From assembly GCA_013339765.2 (NCBI GenBank), contig CM023453.1, positions 88,478,685 through 88,542,684 on the forward strand: a stretch of DNA of 64,000 nt. The letters are read 5' to 3'. The translations under genes were made by a program, and so were the position numbers. Origin of the DNA: Haemaphysalis longicornis. Its lineage: Eukaryota > Arthropoda > Arachnida > Ixodida > Ixodidae. Below the pieces are notes generated by a model that was not told the DNA's origin, did not search any database, and saw only the letters and a list, made by a program, of their open reading frames with translations. Below are positions 11,527 through 64,000 of the stretch, piece by piece (positions within the stretch are counted from its first letter, which is position 1; each line of letters begins with the position of its first letter).

Positions 11527-11754
11527 ACAGGCGTTCCCCAGAGAACTTCTGTTGCAGCCAGCGCCACCTATAAGTTTTAAATCAAACTAAACAGTTATTT
11601 GGCAAGTTGAAATAGACAAATATGACTATTTGGGGCAATAAATAAAGATTAATTTAACAAACAGAACTTCTGGAGCCAACTGGCAAGCAGCGGCCGCCAG
11701 GGGGCGCTGCTTACAACAGAAGCAAAATATGTTTTAAGAGAAGGTTGAGAGCAA

Positions 11755-12345
11755 TGGATAAACGTAGGTGGACAAGCTAAGATTTTTAGGTACCTATACT
11801 TAAAAACGTGGAAACACAGTGGTTAAGGAAGACTGGAAGGCTAAAGATGAAATACGGAAAGGACAGTGGCGAATCCGAAACAGCCAAGGTAACCAAAAAA
11901 AAAAAAAAACAGGCAAGGCAGATAGAAACGAATAAATGGAGAGAAAAAATGGAAGCTAAAACGTCGTTAGATGCACAGGGCTGACAAATTGAACATCTGA
12001 AAGGAAAATTTCTACGATGATTCCCAAGGCAGTGCCTGGCTTTTTGAGGCTAGAGCAGGTTGCTTCCGAACTAAGAGCTTTGTGGGGAAGTATTCACAAA
12101 ATGATGGGGTATGCGTGGTCTACGGAAAAGAAACAAACTATGCGGCACATAGTGTTAGAATGCGGGGGCATCCATCCAAATCAACATGAGGAAAAGTTTT
12201 GGCTTCCAGAAGCCCTAGGATTTAACGGTAGCACAGAGGAAGTTAACTTCAAGGCTGTCGAGGCGACGAAAAGATTAGAATGCTGGTGTACGAAAAGCAG
12301 GGAGGGGAATATTGCCTAGGTCAGCTACCACCTGTAACAGAAAAA
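11755..12345 (+). mobile_element. LINE 3' fragment with terminal HxxxxC region
   Basis: The + frame at 12017-12319 includes QTMRHIVLECGGIHPNQ, EALGFNGST and ATKRRLE/LECWCTKSR-like text. The 'ETMEHIVLxC' pattern is the zinc-knuckle-like end seen in many tick LINEs. The preceding bases (11760-12010) read the matching lysine-rich region with frame breaks. An A-rich stretch follows at 12342. Confidence 0.65.
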
Positions 12346-13443
12346 AAAAAGTATTTTGTGCCTGCCCTAAGCAGCGTAGTATTAAACCAAGAATGTAAAA
12401 CATATATTACTCCTGTTTGGTAAGTTGAACGTCATGACCCCGCTGCAAACGGGATAACAATAGCAATCATCATCATCATAATCATCATCACCATCATCGT
12501 TCCTCAGCAGCAATTCATCGCAAAAGGGACCCCCCCCCCCCTAATCGGCTCCGAACGACACATCTCTCTTCTAGTACACTGTACCATGCTCCGGCCATAG
12601 TTTCGTACTAAGATATGCGGAAACGTGGCGCCAGTGTCTAGGCGAGCCGTGCCCAGCGCTAGAATGAACTAGCGTTCGGTAACGAAAGACGAAAGGCAAA
12701 AACGCGTTTTTTTTAAGTCGGAAAAAAACGACAAGATTATCAAGAACTTCCAAATTTCGCCCTACAGTGATGGCGTAGGGCGGGAGTGACAGAAGTAGAG
12801 GCCACCACTAGAAACATAATTATCGGTGTGTTAGCCACTAGCTAGCGTTCAGGTGATACGGTGAAACAGAACTAGAAGCACCTGCTACAACCACCCAGTC
12901 TTGTTTCTTGGCGGAGGCTTTTGTCTGCGGCCACCAATCGCACAAACAAGATCCTGTGACGTCATAGAGACGTCTCCAGAAAGTGGCTGGGTGTACCTCT
13001 GCTTTGTATGTTTTTCTCAACACCTCCGTCATTTTGTGAAGTTACTGATAAAATTGGTAGCATTTTTAGGAGCACAAAGTGGTGGTTTTAATCAACCATA
13101 CTTGTATTTTGTCTTCATGGGTCATTGATCTTAACCAAAGGAGGGAAACCGCAGCCATTCCCCTTCCGCAGGGTCTACAGCTATGGATGCGTCTCATTTG
13201 GAAGTGTCGTCTGCTATCGAACGGCGCACAGCCTCATTTCTGTTAAGCTACCTTTGTTTGGTTGCCTGTAAGCTCGTGGTGAGGTGGTTACATTTGCGGT
13301 GAAAAATCACTTGGGTTAATAGGATGTTAAGTAGAATGACGGGCTTACATTTGCCCCGCACCTGTAGCTCCTACAAAACTTCTAAACCTGGTTTAAAGTC
13401 AGCAGGTTACCGCTCGGGGCTCACCGGGCTTTCTCGCGCGCAG
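12346..13443. other. Stretch with a partial dispersed repeat (12770-13130)
   Basis: 12860-12990 shares blocks with 21520-21640 (AGAAGCACCTGCTACAA / AGAGGCACCGCTACAA, and CAAGATCCTGTGACGTCATA / CAAGATTCTGTGACGTCATA). The right part ends GTCTTCATGGGTC near 13120, resembling the inverted end of the CATGAAG TIR families. No coding exon preceding the M13 anchor exon could be identified here. Confidence 0.45.
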
Positions 13444-63563
<50,120 letters not shown>

Positions 63564-64000
63564 GTGAGCGCTTGTTTCCTGTTTGGCTACTGTATGGTCA
63601 AGGTTCTTGCTCACGGGAGGATAGCCAAATAGGACGAGATAAAATGGGAAAATACGAACACTAACAGTGCTTTTACTTCTACAGCATGATATTTATTCTA
63701 AGAACCTAACACCTAACAAGACCCGTAAATCACACTTTTTTTTCTAAAATGCTGAAATTTTTAGTCCTTATGGTCCACGGAATGCTGAAAAATCGGCAGA
63801 AATCATAGAATTGTATACTAATGCGCAGTATTGTTATTCCGCTTGTCTAGAGCGCGAGTTCCTTGCAGCCAGGTTAGGTATGAGTAGCCGAACACGTTGG
63901 GTTATTTAGTGTTTTGGTTTCTATTTTTTTTTGCACCAATTATGTTTTTTTATACCATCATAGCGATCAAATGCCATTATTTCGCCAATTGTGTATTTTT
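63564..64000. other. Start of the last intron of the M13 gene
   Basis: Donor gtgagc at 63564. The rest of the window is AT-rich without an exon. The terminal exon should follow beyond 64000. Confidence 0.6.

Overview
The window looks like a stretch of an arthropod nuclear genome, most probably a hard tick (Ixodidae). The basis is a spliced gene with short GC-rich exons and long AT-rich introns, a Ruka-like tRNA-derived SINE, several RTE-type and other LINE fragments of the kind seen in ticks, and very many small terminal-inverted-repeat (TIR) elements and microsatellites. The species is an inference; nothing in the sequence fixes it.

One protein-coding gene can be supported. It lies on the + strand, runs from about 13.4 kb to at least 63.6 kb, and has 19 recognisable exons. 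It encodes a neprilysin/endothelin-converting-enzyme-like member of peptidase family M13, a type II membrane protein: membrane anchor, first cysteine region, PCEDFY/VCGGW block, the helical M13 N-terminal domain, and then the peptidase domain. The cytoplasmic N-terminus (upstream of 13.4 kb) and the final C-terminal exon (beyond 64.0 kb) are not found in the window. All 18 introns join in compatible phase. One of them (23104-25058) is a GC-AG intron.

The product looks catalytically dead. The HExxH motif reads Q-E-I-T-H, the ENIAD motif reads L-N-I-A-D (third zinc ligand lost), the substrate-binding N-A-Y-Y block is replaced, and the region of the late active-site histidine is also altered. 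As written the gene also carries two single-base-scale frameshifts, in the membrane-anchor exon (about 13514) and in exon 9 (about 39090). They could be assembly errors or the start of pseudogenisation.

The rest is repeat-filled intron and 5' flank. 0-13 kb: a minus-strand LINE reverse-transcriptase fragment, other LINE 3' ends, a 1.8-kb TIR element carrying a broken THAP zinc-finger frame, a mariner-like long-TIR foldback and a SINE. 13-22 kb: two AGGGACC/CGGTATTC-type MITEs and others, two near-identical RTE tails and a hAT MITE with perfect 8-bp target duplication. 22-47 kb: more members of the THAP-element family, a U1 snRNA-like sequence, LINE RNase H and RT fragments, a higher-order minisatellite, a SINE-seeded (ATCA)n array and a pogo-like element. 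47-64 kb: an RTE tail, small hairpins, a MITE with a nested palindrome, several copies of a CACGAAAGTG-ended family, a second inverted THAP-family copy that has lost the THAP segment, and a PIF/Harbinger-like MITE. No CRISPR, operon or microbial gene was seen.
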